From Exiguobacterium undae DSM 14481 (GTDB taxonomy: Bacteria; Bacillota; Bacilli; Exiguobacteriales; Exiguobacteriaceae), in assembly GCF_000620805.1 (NCBI RefSeq), contig NZ_KK211187.1, positions 963,957-1,027,956 of the forward strand: DNA of 64,000 bases, written 5' to 3'. Shown here one piece after another: positions 17,516 through 26,348 of this stretch (position 1 is the first letter of the stretch; every line of letters begins with the position of its first letter). Position numbers and translations under genes: made by a program. The notes below the pieces were generated by a model, which worked only from the letters and a program-made list of their open reading frames with translations, ran no database searches and had not been told where the DNA came from.

Positions 17516-18161
17516 GTTTGTATCCGACTCCTTTTACGGTCTGGATGTACGGGACATTGATTTTTTTTCGGAGATTTTTAATGTGCGTATCCAGGAAACG
17601 GGTGTCTCCGAATGCTTCAAATCCCCATAGTTGTTGAATCAGTTGTTCCCGTTCCAAAACACGACCAGGATGTTCAAGCAGTAAATGAAGGATTTGAAAT
17701 TCCTTTAACGTCAAAATGATAGCGTTACCAGAAATTAAAACGTTATAGCTTGCCGGAAATAGGGTAATTTCACGAAAAGAGAGTTCTTCTTCGACATTCG
17801 TTTGAATGCGTCGAATGATGGCTTCGATTCTGCGCAACAAGACACGTAACGAAAAAGGTTTCGCGATGTAGTCATCAATCCCAAGATCAAACCCCTTCAC
17901 CTGATTCTCCTCATCTTGTAGAGCGGTCAAGAAAATGATAGGTGTTTGAGAGCTTTTTCGAATTTGTTGCGCGACTTCGAATCCATCGAAAAACGGCATC
18001 ATGATATCTAATATGATTAAATCAAAGGCAGCCGTCTGATGAAGCTTAAGAGCTTCCATGCCATTAGCGGCGCTCGTGACTTGATAACCGCTGGATTCCA
18101 ACAGCTCGGTCAAAAGTTCACGGATGTCAAATTCATCTTCCGCGATTAAAATATGTGTCAT
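17499..18161 (-). CDS. OmpR/PhoB-family response regulator (orphaned)
   Basis: This is a 220-residue two-component response regulator. The receiver domain (about 1-115) has the acidic pair Glu8/Asp9, phosphoacceptor Asp52 in LIILDIMMP, Thr79 and Lys101 in KPF, so it looks functional. The C-terminal winged helix (about 125-218) ends with the usual TVKGVGYKLE. The cognate kinase gene behind it is truncated to its first transmembrane segment. The upstream region carries the direct repeat CTTCAG-N5-CTTCAG, matching the operator before the ABC permease remnant. That suggests autoregulation and former control of the transporter, as in antimicrobial-response modules. The ATG follows AGAGGTG. Confidence 0.88.
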   Translation of the reverse strand: MTHILIAEDEFDIRELLTELLESSGYQVTSAANGMEALKLHQTAAFDLIILDIMMPFFDGFEVAQQIRKSSQTPIIFLTALQDEENQVKGFDLGIDDYIAKPFSLRVLLRRIEAIIRRIQTNVEEELSFREITLFPASYNVLISGNAIILTLKEFQILHLLLEHPGRVLEREQLIQQLWGFEAFGDTRFLDTHIKNLRKKINVPYIQTVKGVGYKLEAHH

Positions 18162-18181
18162 TCATTTTCACCTCTTCCTCA

Positions 18182-18214
18182 GTTGTATCATGACTATCTG
18201 AAGTTTAGCTGAAG
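18182..18214 (-). promoter_or_regulatory. Direct-repeat operator and promoter of the response regulator gene
   Basis: On the minus strand CTTCAG (18214-18209), five bases, then CTTCAG (18203-18198) have the same 11-bp period as the site at 15817-15833. The possible -10 TACAAC begins ten bases further on, the same spacing as at the other site. Autoregulation by the adjacent response regulator is inferred. Confidence 0.5.
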
Positions 18215-18301
18215 ATGAAACGACTTGTGTTCTTTTTTTAAACAAAACCAGTCAGAATGTAGCTACCGTTCGTTTACACATAAAAGGAGAGAACATACAC
18301 C

Positions 18302-19771
18302 ATGAATCGTCCATACAAACACTTGTCAGAATTAATTGCCTTATTTCAGCTTACGTGTGAGGAAGACCCAATCGTTACGAGTATCGAAACAGACTCACGC
18401 CAAGTGACAACAGGAAGTTTGTTTATTTGTGTACGTGGTTACACGGTAGACGGGCACCAGTATGCACGAGAAGCAACAGAGAACGGTGCGGTCGCGATTT
18501 TAGCGGAAGAACCACTTGAAGGGATGACTGTCCCGGTCATCGTGTTACCGAATACAAAGCAGGCGGCCGGACGAATTGCCGACTTATTTTATGACCACCC
18601 AAGCCGACAGCTCCGGGTTTACGGCATAACAGGGACGAACGGCAAAACGACGACGACGAAATTAACGTATGATTTATTCCGCTCCGCCGGACATAAAGCA
18701 GGGATGATCAGTACCGTCGGAGCGATGATTGACGGCGAGATGATTGACACCCCGAATACGACACCGGAAGCCGTCATTCTGCATCGATTGTTACATCAAA
18801 TGGTTGAACAAGGTGTGACGGATTGTGTGTTGGAAGTCTCCTCACACGCCCTCATGGAAGGGCGGGTCGAAGGGGTTCAGTTCCATGCGGCTGCCTTTAC
18901 GAATCTGACACACGATCATCTGGATTATCATGCGTCGATGGAGGAATATGCTGAAGCAAAAGCGTTGCTGTTTGAACAAGTGGCGACAAGCGGAGGAAAA
19001 GCTGTTGTCCTGAACGAGGCAGATCCAACGAGTGCACTCATGGCTAAAGCTGCAAACGGAGTGCCGGTCCTGTGGTATGCGACAGAGGAAGCGTCAGATG
19101 CTCCGATTGCTGTCGAGTGGCAGGAGGAAACCGTCCGGGTCCGTTTGGACGGAACCGTCACGGAAGTCCCGGTCTTTCTTTTAGGTGACTTCAACGCCGC
19201 GAATCTGGCAGCAGCCATCGGCTTGATGCGTGCGGGTGAGGTCAACATGTACCAACTGATTCGGCACATACCGGAGCTTCGTTTACCAAAAGGGCGGCTG
19301 GAGCGTGTTCCGTTTGACGGATGTGAAATCTACATTGACTATGCCCATACTCCAGACGGATTGGAAAAATGTTTAAAGGCATTGTCTGTTCCGAACGAAC
19401 CGCTATACATGGTCTTAAGTGCCGCCGGAGAACGTGATCGTTCAAAACGACAGGAGATGGGACGAATTGCCAGTCAGTACTGTGAGGGAATCATCGTCAC
19501 CGTTCATGACCCAAGACGGGAAAACCCGCAACAAATCATCAAGGAACTGATTGCAGAGATTGCCCCCCGGAAAATCATCACGTGTCACGAAACACGAAAA
19601 GAAGCCTTGCAGATTGCAGCGAAAATCGCTTTGACGGGAAAACGAATCGTCATTGTCGGAAAAGGGCATGAACGGTTTGAACGGATCGGTATGAATGATG
19701 TGCCGTTTGATGAGATGAAGATTTTGACGGAAGAATTAAGCCGATTGTCCGGTCAAGAATCCGCGATGTAA
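18302..19771 (+). CDS. murE: UDP-N-acetylmuramyl-tripeptide synthetase (MurE-type Mur ligase)
   Basis: MurE adds the third amino acid to UDP-MurNAc-dipeptide in the cytoplasm. The 489-residue protein has all three Mur ligase domains: an N-terminal uridine-binding domain (about 1-100), a central ATPase with P-loop GITGTNGKTTTT (108-119), SSHAL and a probable carbamylated Lys220, and a C-terminal domain from about 330. The position that selects the amino acid reads HDPR (402-405). Meso-diaminopimelate enzymes usually have DNPR and staphylococcal lysine enzymes DNPA-like motifs, so the substrate is uncertain. The gene is not in a division-cell-wall cluster and may be a second copy. The start follows AAAGGAGAG. 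It is divergent from the orphan response regulator. Confidence 0.85.
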   Translation: MNRPYKHLSELIALFQLTCEEDPIVTSIETDSRQVTTGSLFICVRGYTVDGHQYAREATENGAVAILAEEPLEGMTVPVIVLPNTKQAAGRIADLFYDHPSRQLRVYGITGTNGKTTTTKLTYDLFRSAGHKAGMISTVGAMIDGEMIDTPNTTPEAVILHRLLHQMVEQGVTDCVLEVSSHALMEGRVEGVQFHAAAFTNLTHDHLDYHASMEEYAEAKALLFEQVATSGGKAVVLNEADPTSALMAKAANGVPVLWYATEEASDAPIAVEWQEETVRVRLDGTVTEVPVFLLGDFNAANLAAAIGLMRAGEVNMYQLIRHIPELRLPKGRLERVPFDGCEIYIDYAHTPDGLEKCLKALSVPNEPLYMVLSAAGERDRSKRQEMGRIASQYCEGIIVTVHDPRRENPQQIIKELIAEIAPRKIITCHETRKEALQIAAKIALTGKRIVIVGKGHERFERIGMNDVPFDEMKILTEELSRLSGQESAM

Positions 19772-19809
19772 AAACCGACCATGCTGAAATCATGGTCGGC
19801 TTCGTTTTT
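19771..19809. terminator. Bidirectional terminator between murE and rnhC
   Basis: CCGACCATG and CATGGTCGG form a nine-pair stem, with T runs on both strands. The rnhC stop codon lies inside the hairpin (19792-19790). Confidence 0.85.
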
Positions 19810-20710
19810 CGGCTAATGCTTGTGCTTTTTTCGTGTTGGCAAAATGAAACTTCGTCCAATCCTTCAGACGATCCGGTCCGTAACGCAACAAAAGGGAAGC
19901 GGCGACCTGGTCGACCTGGGCACCTGCTCCTTTTGGAATCTCGGTTCCTGCCTGTCGGCTCAGCTGATCCATCTCCTTGAGGAAGATGGCACGTGCCAGG
20001 ATGGACGCGGCAGCGACAGCAACGTGAAGTCCTTCTGCCTTTGTTGAAAAGTAGACATTGTCTTTGACTTGTTTCGCTTCTCCTGACAAATGTTTATAAT
20101 ACGTTGCTTTTTCAGCAAACTGATCAATCAAGATCGCCTGCGGCGGGTGGTCCAGTTTTTCGAGTAAACCGTTCAGCGCCGTATTGTGAAGCAGGGCAGT
20201 CATTTTCCCTTGTGTCATCGTTCGTTGCATCCGGTTGTACTCCGGAGTATGTAAAATACGGTAGTCATACGGAATGACAGCATGAAGGTCCCGTGCAATT
20301 TTGCGGATTTCCGGATCAGAGACGTTTTTTGAATCACGGACACCAAGCTCACGGACCAGTTCGATGTGTGAATGATCGACATAAGCGGCGACGACGACCA
20401 ACGGACCAAAAAAATCACCTTTTCCGACTTCGTCACTTCCGACGACAGACCACTTGGCAAATCCCTCCGGAAGGGTCGCACTTGCCGTGGAAGCAGTCTT
20501 TTTGGCAATCGCCGATCCGTAACGGGCGGAAATGGTTTCAGCGTCTCGTCCTTGAAACATCACCTTTCCGGAATTATAGACCGTCACGATACATCCTGGT
20601 GTACGCGCGGCAAAACGTGCGTAAGCAGGAGGCGAAATACGCGCTCCTTCAAAATCAGAAATGACGGACTCTTGTTTTTCATTTGTTAACTTTAATACGA
20701 CCGTTCCCAT
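19790..20710 (-). CDS. rnhC: Ribonuclease HIII
   Basis: RNase HIII cleaves RNA in RNA-DNA hybrids, removing R-loops and primers. The 306-residue protein has the type-specific N-terminal TBP-like substrate-binding domain (about 1-80) and the RNase H core. That core has GSDEVGKGDFFGP (catalytic Asp93 and Glu94) and the VRDSKNV region (Asp126). The longer N-terminus separates it from RNase HII. It is encoded on the minus strand, opposite to the zapA-yshB-polX-mutS2 genes that accompany it in B. subtilis. The start ATG at 20710 is supported by GAAAGGGTG upstream. Confidence 0.94.
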   Translation of the reverse strand: MGTVVLKLTNEKQESVISDFEGARISPPAYARFAARTPGCIVTVYNSGKVMFQGRDAETISARYGSAIAKKTASTASATLPEGFAKWSVVGSDEVGKGDFFGPLVVVAAYVDHSHIELVRELGVRDSKNVSDPEIRKIARDLHAVIPYDYRILHTPEYNRMQRTMTQGKMTALLHNTALNGLLEKLDHPPQAILIDQFAEKATYYKHLSGEAKQVKDNVYFSTKAEGLHVAVAAASILARAIFLKEMDQLSRQAGTEIPKGAGAQVDQVAASLLLRYGPDRLKDWTKFHFANTKKAQALAEKRSRP

Positions 20711-20829
20711 AACATGATCACCCTTTCGAAAATAAGCATACCATCCTTAAGACGGATGGTGGACTTCTTTTCCTATTTGAAAAATGATGGTACTATATGA
20801 AAGAAGCAAAGTATGAGGAGGACAGGAAA

Positions 20830-21066
20830 ATGGCTGATTCAGAAGGGTTGAACCGGACGACGATTCATATCGCAGGGAATGACTATACGATTGTCGGAAC
20901 GGAGTCACCTGAACATGTACGCGAAGTGGGTCTCCTCGTGGATACGAAAATTCGTGAAATTAGAGACCAAGCCCCACAACTAGATGTTCGTCAAATTGCT
21001 GTTTTAGCAGCTCTCAATATCGGTAGTGATTATGTAAAAATTAAAAAGAATTTGGGTGAGCTTTAA
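20830..21066 (+). CDS. zapA: Cell division protein ZapA
   Basis: ZapA bundles FtsZ protofilaments and stabilises the Z-ring. The frame extends to an ATG at 20797. The start at 20830 is preferred because GAGGAGGACAGG (20815-20825 region) sits directly before it, giving 78 residues, close to the 85 of B. subtilis. The sequence LNRTTIHIAGNDYTIVGTESPEHVREV is typical of the ZapA head, followed by a C-terminal helix with LAALNIGSDYVKIKK. It opens an operon with the CvpA-like gene, 2 bp downstream, and is divergent from rnhC. Confidence 0.92.
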   Translation: MADSEGLNRTTIHIAGNDYTIVGTESPEHVREVGLLVDTKIREIRDQAPQLDVRQIAVLAALNIGSDYVKIKKNLGEL

Positions 21067-21068
21067 AA

Positions 21069-21617
21069 ATGATTTCTTTTGTAATCTTATTGTTTCTGGC
21101 TTTAGGAACGATGACGGGTGTGCGTCGCGGAGTAGTCTTGCAGGCGGGACATTTGTTGAGTTTAATCATCTCGTTTATCGTCGCGTTATCGTTTTACGAT
21201 GAGCTGGCCAAACAATTTAAATTATGGATTCCGTACCCATCGACACTGGACGATGCGGGAATTGACTTGACGATGTTTTCGATTCCAAGCTCAGTTGGAC
21301 TAGATGAAGTTTTTTATAAGGCCTTTTGGTTCATCGTCTTATTTTTTGGAACGAAAATCATCTTATCGATCATCATTGCGATGTTTGATTCCTTAACGAA
21401 CATTCCAATCTTGAAGCAGGTAAAAGGGCTCTTGGGTGGTGTGTTCGGTTTCATTGAGATGTACATCTTCATTTTCTTGATTCTGTTCTTGGCGGCTTTT
21501 GCACCGGTGCAGTCGATTCAAGATGCCATCGCCAATTCAAGCTTAGCCTCCTTCATGATTCAACATACACCGTTGCTTGCAGAATGGTTGATGGAAAAAG
21601 TCGGTTTGATAAAATAA
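21069..21617 (+). CDS. yshB: CvpA-family membrane protein (YshB)
   Basis: This 182-residue integral membrane protein has four predicted transmembrane segments (about 1-20, 25-45, 82-106 and 122-148). It begins MISFVILLFLALGTMTGVRRG, the characteristic start of the CvpA family. Proteins of this family are linked in other bacteria to colicin V production and stress or cell-envelope phenotypes; the biochemical role is unknown. It lies two bases after zapA and upstream of polX, as in B. subtilis, so co-transcription is nearly certain. A terminator follows it. Confidence 0.85.
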   Translation: MISFVILLFLALGTMTGVRRGVVLQAGHLLSLIISFIVALSFYDELAKQFKLWIPYPSTLDDAGIDLTMFSIPSSVGLDEVFYKAFWFIVLFFGTKIILSIIIAMFDSLTNIPILKQVKGLLGGVFGFIEMYIFIFLILFLAAFAPVQSIQDAIANSSLASFMIQHTPLLAEWLMEKVGLIK

Positions 21618-21620
21618 CGT

Positions 21621-21647
21621 GCTCCCGTTGAAAGGGAGCTTTTTTTG
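21621..21647 (+). terminator. Terminator between yshB and polX
   Basis: GCTCCC and GGGAGC form a short stem with a GTTGAAA loop and a following run of seven T residues. It sits only 16 bp before the polX start, so it may act as an internal attenuator. Confidence 0.7.
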
Positions 21648-21662
21648 AGGGGAGAATTGAAC

Positions 21663-23378
21663 ATGCGGACAACACAAGACGCCATTCGACATTTGGAACG
21701 AATTTCAGTTTATCTGGAAGTAAAGGGTGAAAATCCGTTTAAAATCAATGCGTTTCGTAAGGCAGCCAGCCTGCTTGAAGCAGCAGAACTCGACTTCATG
21801 GCGATTGAGGACTTTACGGCGATGAAAGGTATCGGAAAAGGAACGGCAACGGTCCTGGAAGAATTCCGCGATACCGGATCAAGTACGGCTTTGACGGAGC
21901 TGGAACAGCAAGTGCCGGAAGGATTGATTGCCCTGCTGAAAATACCGGGACTCGGTGGGAAAAAGTTGGCGAAATTGCATGAAGTCGGTGTCATTGATGC
22001 AGATTCCTTCGCGGAAAAATTGGCGGATGGTACAGTAGAAGCAATGCCAGGATTCGGGAAAAAGACGGTTGAAAAATACAGTAAGGCACTCGAGACCTTT
22101 GAAACACGACCAGAACGATTGCCATACGGCGTCATGCGTAAAAGTGTCAGCGAACTGGAGCGGACATTAGCGGGAATCGATCAGATCATCCGTTTTGAAG
22201 TCGGGGGCAGCTTCCGTCGGGCGGAAGAAACGTGTAAGGATCTTGATTTCATCATCTCGACCGAGCACCCAAAAGAGGTAAAAGCACAATTACTGGAAAT
22301 CGAACAGATCGATGAAATCATTGCTGCCGGGGAGACGAAAGTATCGATCGTCCTGAAACGGGACGATGCCTATATTGCAGTCGATTTCCGGTTGGTCGAT
22401 GATTTGGCGTTTGCTTCGACGTTACACCATTTCACGGGATCAAAGGATCATAATGTCCGGATGCGGCAACTTGCGAAAGAGCGAGGGGAAAGCATCTCGG
22501 AATACGGGATTGAGACAGCAGATGGTCTCGTACAACCGAAAACGGAGGACGAATTGTTCGCCCGTTACGGTTTACCGTTCATTCCGCCTGAACTGCGGGC
22601 CGGACGGTTGGAATTCGAGGCAGATTTAAGCCGGTTAATCCGCGAAACGGATATTCAGGCGGATGTCCACATGCATACGACATGGTCGGACGGCACGTTG
22701 TCCGTCGAAGAACTCGTTGATGCCTGTGCCGCGCGGGGGTATTCGTGGATGGCGATTACTGATCACAGTAAATATATGAAGTTCGTCAATGGTTTGACGG
22801 AAGAACGCTTACGGAAACAGCGGGTGGAAATTGAAGCAGCCCGGCAAAAACATCCGGAGATGACGATTTTATGCGGTGTCGAGATGGATATTTTACCGGA
22901 CGGTTCATTGGACTACGATGATACGTTTTTACAAGAAATGGACTATGTCATCGCCTCGATTCATTCCAAATTCGATCAGACGGAAGAGGAAATCATGCAA
23001 CGGTTGGAAAATGCCTGCCGTAATCCGTATGTCTCTTTGATTGCCCATCCGACCGGACGAATCATCGGACGCCGGGAAGGATATGCGGTCAACATCGACC
23101 GCTTGGTTGAACTGGCGGCAGAGACGGGCACGGCACTGGAATTAAATGCGAATCCCGCTCGGTTTGACTTAACGGCGGCGTCTCTTGCGAAAGCGAAGGC
23201 AGCAGGCGTCAAAATCATGATCAATACCGACACGCATCGGCCGGAAATGTTAGAAGATATGAAACTTGGTGTCCTGCATGCACGTAAAGCATATTTGGAA
23301 CCATCCGATGTCATCAATACGTGGACAGCAGAAGAAGCGCGGGCTTTTTTTGATCGAAAACGTTTAGGAGTGAAATAA
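21663..23378 (+). CDS. polX: DNA polymerase X family protein with PHP domain
   Basis: PolX is a gap-filling DNA polymerase with 3'-5' exonuclease activity used in base-excision repair. The product is 571 residues from the ATG at 21663, which follows GAGGGGAG. The frame upstream to a TTG at 21645 is ignored because it runs into the terminator. N-terminal helix-hairpin-helix units (about 45-150: MKGIGKGTA, IPGLGGKKL, MPGFGKKT) precede the polymerase nucleotidyltransferase core (GGSFRRAEETCKDLDFII). The C-terminal PHP domain has DVHMHTTWSDG, TDHS and a later NTDTH metal motif. The gene order polX-mutS2 is conserved, and the stop abuts the mutS2 ATG. Confidence 0.95.
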   Translation: MRTTQDAIRHLERISVYLEVKGENPFKINAFRKAASLLEAAELDFMAIEDFTAMKGIGKGTATVLEEFRDTGSSTALTELEQQVPEGLIALLKIPGLGGKKLAKLHEVGVIDADSFAEKLADGTVEAMPGFGKKTVEKYSKALETFETRPERLPYGVMRKSVSELERTLAGIDQIIRFEVGGSFRRAEETCKDLDFIISTEHPKEVKAQLLEIEQIDEIIAAGETKVSIVLKRDDAYIAVDFRLVDDLAFASTLHHFTGSKDHNVRMRQLAKERGESISEYGIETADGLVQPKTEDELFARYGLPFIPPELRAGRLEFEADLSRLIRETDIQADVHMHTTWSDGTLSVEELVDACAARGYSWMAITDHSKYMKFVNGLTEERLRKQRVEIEAARQKHPEMTILCGVEMDILPDGSLDYDDTFLQEMDYVIASIHSKFDQTEEEIMQRLENACRNPYVSLIAHPTGRIIGRREGYAVNIDRLVELAAETGTALELNANPARFDLTAASLAKAKAAGVKIMINTDTHRPEMLEDMKLGVLHARKAYLEPSDVINTWTAEEARAFFDRKRLGVK

Positions 23379-25745
23379 ATGAATGCCAATGCACTACGTG
23401 TATTAGAATACGATAAATTAAAAGAATTACTCGTCAAGCAGACGGCGAGTTCGCTCGGTGCACAGTTCGTGCGGAAGATGGAGCCGGCAGAAGATTTTGA
23501 ACAGGTGAAAGCATTACTCGCCTTGACGACGGAAGCAACGACGGTTTACCGCTTACGCGATCGTTATCCGTTCGGTGGCTTGACCGATGTCCGCAGTGAG
23601 GTGAAACGAGCTGAAATCGGTTCTGTCCTTTCGACGAGCGAACTGCTTGCCGTTGCGGATGTCGTCTATTCCGGACGACAAGTCAAAGCGTTTCAAGAAC
23701 GCTTGCATGAAGACCACCCGGATCTCCGTTTACCGGCGCTAGACAGCCGGATCGAACAGATTACGAAACTGGTGGAGATTGAACAAGGAATCCGTCACGC
23801 GATTGACGATCAAGGAACGGTTCAGGATTCAGCGAGTGATAAACTCCGAGCTTTACGCAGTCAATTGCGTTCACTTGAAGGCCAGGTCCGCTCGAAAATC
23901 GACGGTGTATTACGCAGTAAATCGAAGATGTTATCCGACGCCATCGTCACGATGCGAAACGACCGTTACTGTGTGCCGGTCAAACAGGAGTACCGGCAGG
24001 CGTTTGGCGGAATCGTTCATGATCAATCGGCGTCCGGTGCGACATTATTCATCGAACCGCAAGCTGTCGTTGCAGCCAACAATGAAATTCAAGAAGCGCG
24101 TCTAAAAGAGCGGGCGGAAATCGAACGGATTTTAGCCCAACTTTCGGCACTCGTCGGATCGGTGGGCGATTCGTTGCGGATTAACGTCGATGTCTTGGCA
24201 GAACTGGATTTCATCATGGCGAAAGCCTTGTATGGTCATACGATTCGTGCCGTTGAACCACGTTTAAATGAAAACCGTCATGTCATTCTCAAAGAAGCCC
24301 GTCATCCGTTCATTCCGGATGACGAAGTGGTGCCGATCACCGTATCGTTAGGCGGCGAGTTTACGTCGCTCGTCATTACCGGTCCCAACACGGGGGGGAA
24401 AACCGTCACATTGAAAACGATCGGTTTACTCCAGTTAATGGTCCAATCCGGTTTGTATGTGCCGGCAGCCGACGAGACGGAGCTCAGTGTCTTTGATGCG
24501 ATTTATGCCGATATCGGTGACGAGCAGTCGATTGAGCAAAACCTGTCGACGTTCAGTTCGCACATGACGAACATCGTCTCCATGATGGAAAAAATTGATT
24601 TCATGAGTCTCGTCTTGTTTGATGAATTGGGAGCAGGGACAGATCCGACAGAAGGAGCGGCCCTCGCCATTGCGATTTTGGACGAAGTGAAACGGCGTGG
24701 CGCACGTGTTGCCGCGACGACTCACTACTCTGAACTTAAAGCCTATGGATACAACCGGGAAGGTGTCGTCAACGCCTCGATGGAGTTTGATGTCGAATCA
24801 CTCAGCCCGACCTATCGGTTGTTGATTGGTGTACCGGGACGTTCGAATGCCTTTGAGATTTCAAAGCGGCTGGGTCTTGAAGACCGGGTCATCGATGCGG
24901 CACGCGATCAAGTCGGAAGTGATGCCCAGTCCGTCGAAACGATGATCGGGCGATTGGAAGAAGCGAAACAACGTGCGGAATCGCTGGAACGGGAATTGTT
25001 GCAAGAACAACAACGATTGATCGAAGAGCGGGAAGAATTCGAGCGGGAACAAGCGGAAATCCATCAAGAGAAAAATGAGATTTTAGCAAAAGCAGAAGAA
25101 AAAGCAACACGTGCCGTCGAACGGGCACAAAAAGAAGCCGAAGCCGTCATCAAACGTCTAAAAGAGTTGCGGGATGCAGGCGCTGTCAAAGAACATGAAC
25201 TGATTGAAGCCCGCAAACAACTCGAACAGGCCAAACCGACCTTGCAGGATCAGCGTATCGCCAAGGTGAAGGCTAAATCGAATCAAACACCTGTGTTTGC
25301 AAAAGGGGAAGAAGTCAAAGTCACGACGTTCAACCAAAAAGGGTACATCATCAATCAAAACTCAAACGGAGAGTATACCGTTCAAGTCGGGATCATGAAA
25401 GTAAACGTCAAACCCGGTGATCTCGCGAAGGTCGGCGAAGCGAAATCGGCTTCCAAAACCAAAAAACGGTCCGGCGGGACAAGTGTGACGAAACAGTCCG
25501 CGGCATCGGCAGAACTCGATCTGCGGGGAGTTCGTGTCGAAGAAGGTCTCTCGAAACTCGACCGCTTCATGGATCAGGCCTTACTGTCGAACTACGAACA
25601 GATTCGTGTCATCCATGGACTCGGAACAGGTGCGATGCGTCAAGGGGTGCAAGAGTATCTGCGTGGAAACCGTCATGTCAAAACCCATCGCCTTGGAGGT
25701 CAAGGTGAAGGTGGTCATGGTGTGACGATCATTGAATTGAAATGA
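23379..25745 (+). CDS. mutS2: Endonuclease MutS2
   Basis: This 788-residue MutS-family protein lacks the mismatch-recognition domain. Newer work links MutS2 to ribosome rescue and older work to recombination control. Visible parts are the core and clamp (about 1-310), the ATPase with Walker A GPNTGGKT (near 334) and Walker B LVLFDELGAGTDPTEG, a long coiled coil (about 515-625, E/Q/R-rich) and a C-terminal Smr nuclease domain. That domain has LDLRGVRVEEG and IRVIHGLGTGAMRQG. The ATG directly follows the polX stop codon, indicating translational coupling. The length matches B. subtilis (785). Confidence 0.96.
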   Translation: MNANALRVLEYDKLKELLVKQTASSLGAQFVRKMEPAEDFEQVKALLALTTEATTVYRLRDRYPFGGLTDVRSEVKRAEIGSVLSTSELLAVADVVYSGRQVKAFQERLHEDHPDLRLPALDSRIEQITKLVEIEQGIRHAIDDQGTVQDSASDKLRALRSQLRSLEGQVRSKIDGVLRSKSKMLSDAIVTMRNDRYCVPVKQEYRQAFGGIVHDQSASGATLFIEPQAVVAANNEIQEARLKERAEIERILAQLSALVGSVGDSLRINVDVLAELDFIMAKALYGHTIRAVEPRLNENRHVILKEARHPFIPDDEVVPITVSLGGEFTSLVITGPNTGGKTVTLKTIGLLQLMVQSGLYVPAADETELSVFDAIYADIGDEQSIEQNLSTFSSHMTNIVSMMEKIDFMSLVLFDELGAGTDPTEGAALAIAILDEVKRRGARVAATTHYSELKAYGYNREGVVNASMEFDVESLSPTYRLLIGVPGRSNAFEISKRLGLEDRVIDAARDQVGSDAQSVETMIGRLEEAKQRAESLERELLQEQQRLIEEREEFEREQAEIHQEKNEILAKAEEKATRAVERAQKEAEAVIKRLKELRDAGAVKEHELIEARKQLEQAKPTLQDQRIAKVKAKSNQTPVFAKGEEVKVTTFNQKGYIINQNSNGEYTVQVGIMKVNVKPGDLAKVGEAKSASKTKKRSGGTSVTKQSAASAELDLRGVRVEEGLSKLDRFMDQALLSNYEQIRVIHGLGTGAMRQGVQEYLRGNRHVKTHRLGGQGEGGHGVTIIELK

Positions 25746-25755
25746 GGCGCGTCAG

Positions 25756-26163
25756 GTGAATATTTTTGAAAACGTCTATGTCTACACGACGGCTTTATAT
25801 TCGGTGGCAGGATTATTGATCATTATGGGCTTGGCACTTTTTGAGTTGACAACCCGGTACCGAAACTGGGAACATATCAAGAGTGGAAACATTGCGGTTG
25901 CCCTCGCAACGGGTGGCAAGATCATTGGTCTGGCGAACATCGTTCATTTCGCCGTTCAAAGCGAACAACGTGTGGGTGCCATCTTTTTAGAAAGTGCGTT
26001 CGGATTTTTATTACTGATTTCGACTTATTGGATTTTTGAATTCTTGACACCGAATCTCCCGGTTGACCGAGAGATCGAAAAAGGAAATATCGCGGTCGGG
26101 ATCATTTCCTGTTCATTATCAATCGGCATGTCTTATGTCATTGGTTCGGCGTTAGTGGGGTGA
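25756..26163 (+). CDS. yshE: DUF350-family membrane protein (YshE)
   Basis: This 135-residue protein starts at GTG and has four predicted transmembrane helices (about 8-30, 44-62, 75-97 and 108-132). It shows the DUF350 pattern with repeated GNIAVALA..GGKIIGLANIV and GNIAVGIISCSLSIG. DUF350 proteins occur next to DNA-repair and glutathionylspermidine synthase-like genes, but their function is unknown. It lies 10 bp after mutS2 exactly as yshE does in B. subtilis. A 27-residue single-span frame follows four bases after its stop. Confidence 0.82.
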   Translation: MNIFENVYVYTTALYSVAGLLIIMGLALFELTTRYRNWEHIKSGNIAVALATGGKIIGLANIVHFAVQSEQRVGAIFLESAFGFLLLISTYWIFEFLTPNLPVDREIEKGNIAVGIISCSLSIGMSYVIGSALVG

Positions 26164-26167
26164 GTAC

Positions 26168-26251
26168 GTGTTAGAACGGTTAGCAAAAATCATGTTCGGC
26201 GTATCGATTGCCTTTTTGGTCGTCGGCATACTTTGGATTTTCATGAATTAA
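26168..26251 (+). CDS. Possible 27-residue single-span membrane protein
   Basis: A GTG at 26168, four bases after the yshE stop and downstream of GGGGTGAG, opens a 27-codon frame. The product begins MLERLAKIMFG and continues with a hydrophobic helix (about residues 8-25) ending in IFMN. The spacing, the ribosome-binding-like sequence and the amphipathic-then-hydrophobic composition fit a genuine small membrane protein co-translated with yshE. A terminator follows 24 bp later. I do not recognise a family. Expression is not proven by sequence alone. Confidence 0.5.
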   Translation: MLERLAKIMFGVSIAFLVVGILWIFMN

Positions 26252-26275
26252 AAGAACTGGCTGTGCCAAGTGATT

Positions 26276-26312
26276 ATTCCGTACTGAGCTCGATTCAGTA
26301 CGGAATTTTTAT
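26276..26312 (+). terminator. Terminator of the zapA-yshE operon
   Basis: ATTCCGTACTGA and TCAGTACGGAAT form a 12-bp perfect stem with a seven-base loop, followed by a T-rich stretch. Confidence 0.88.
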
Positions 26313-26348
26313 TGGGACCCACGAAAGAAAAACAAAGGAGGAAACTAC

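Noticed and set aside
20797-20829. Upstream start for zapA at 20797
   Set aside because: The extra 11 codons contain the GAGGAGG ribosome-binding site for the ATG at 20830.
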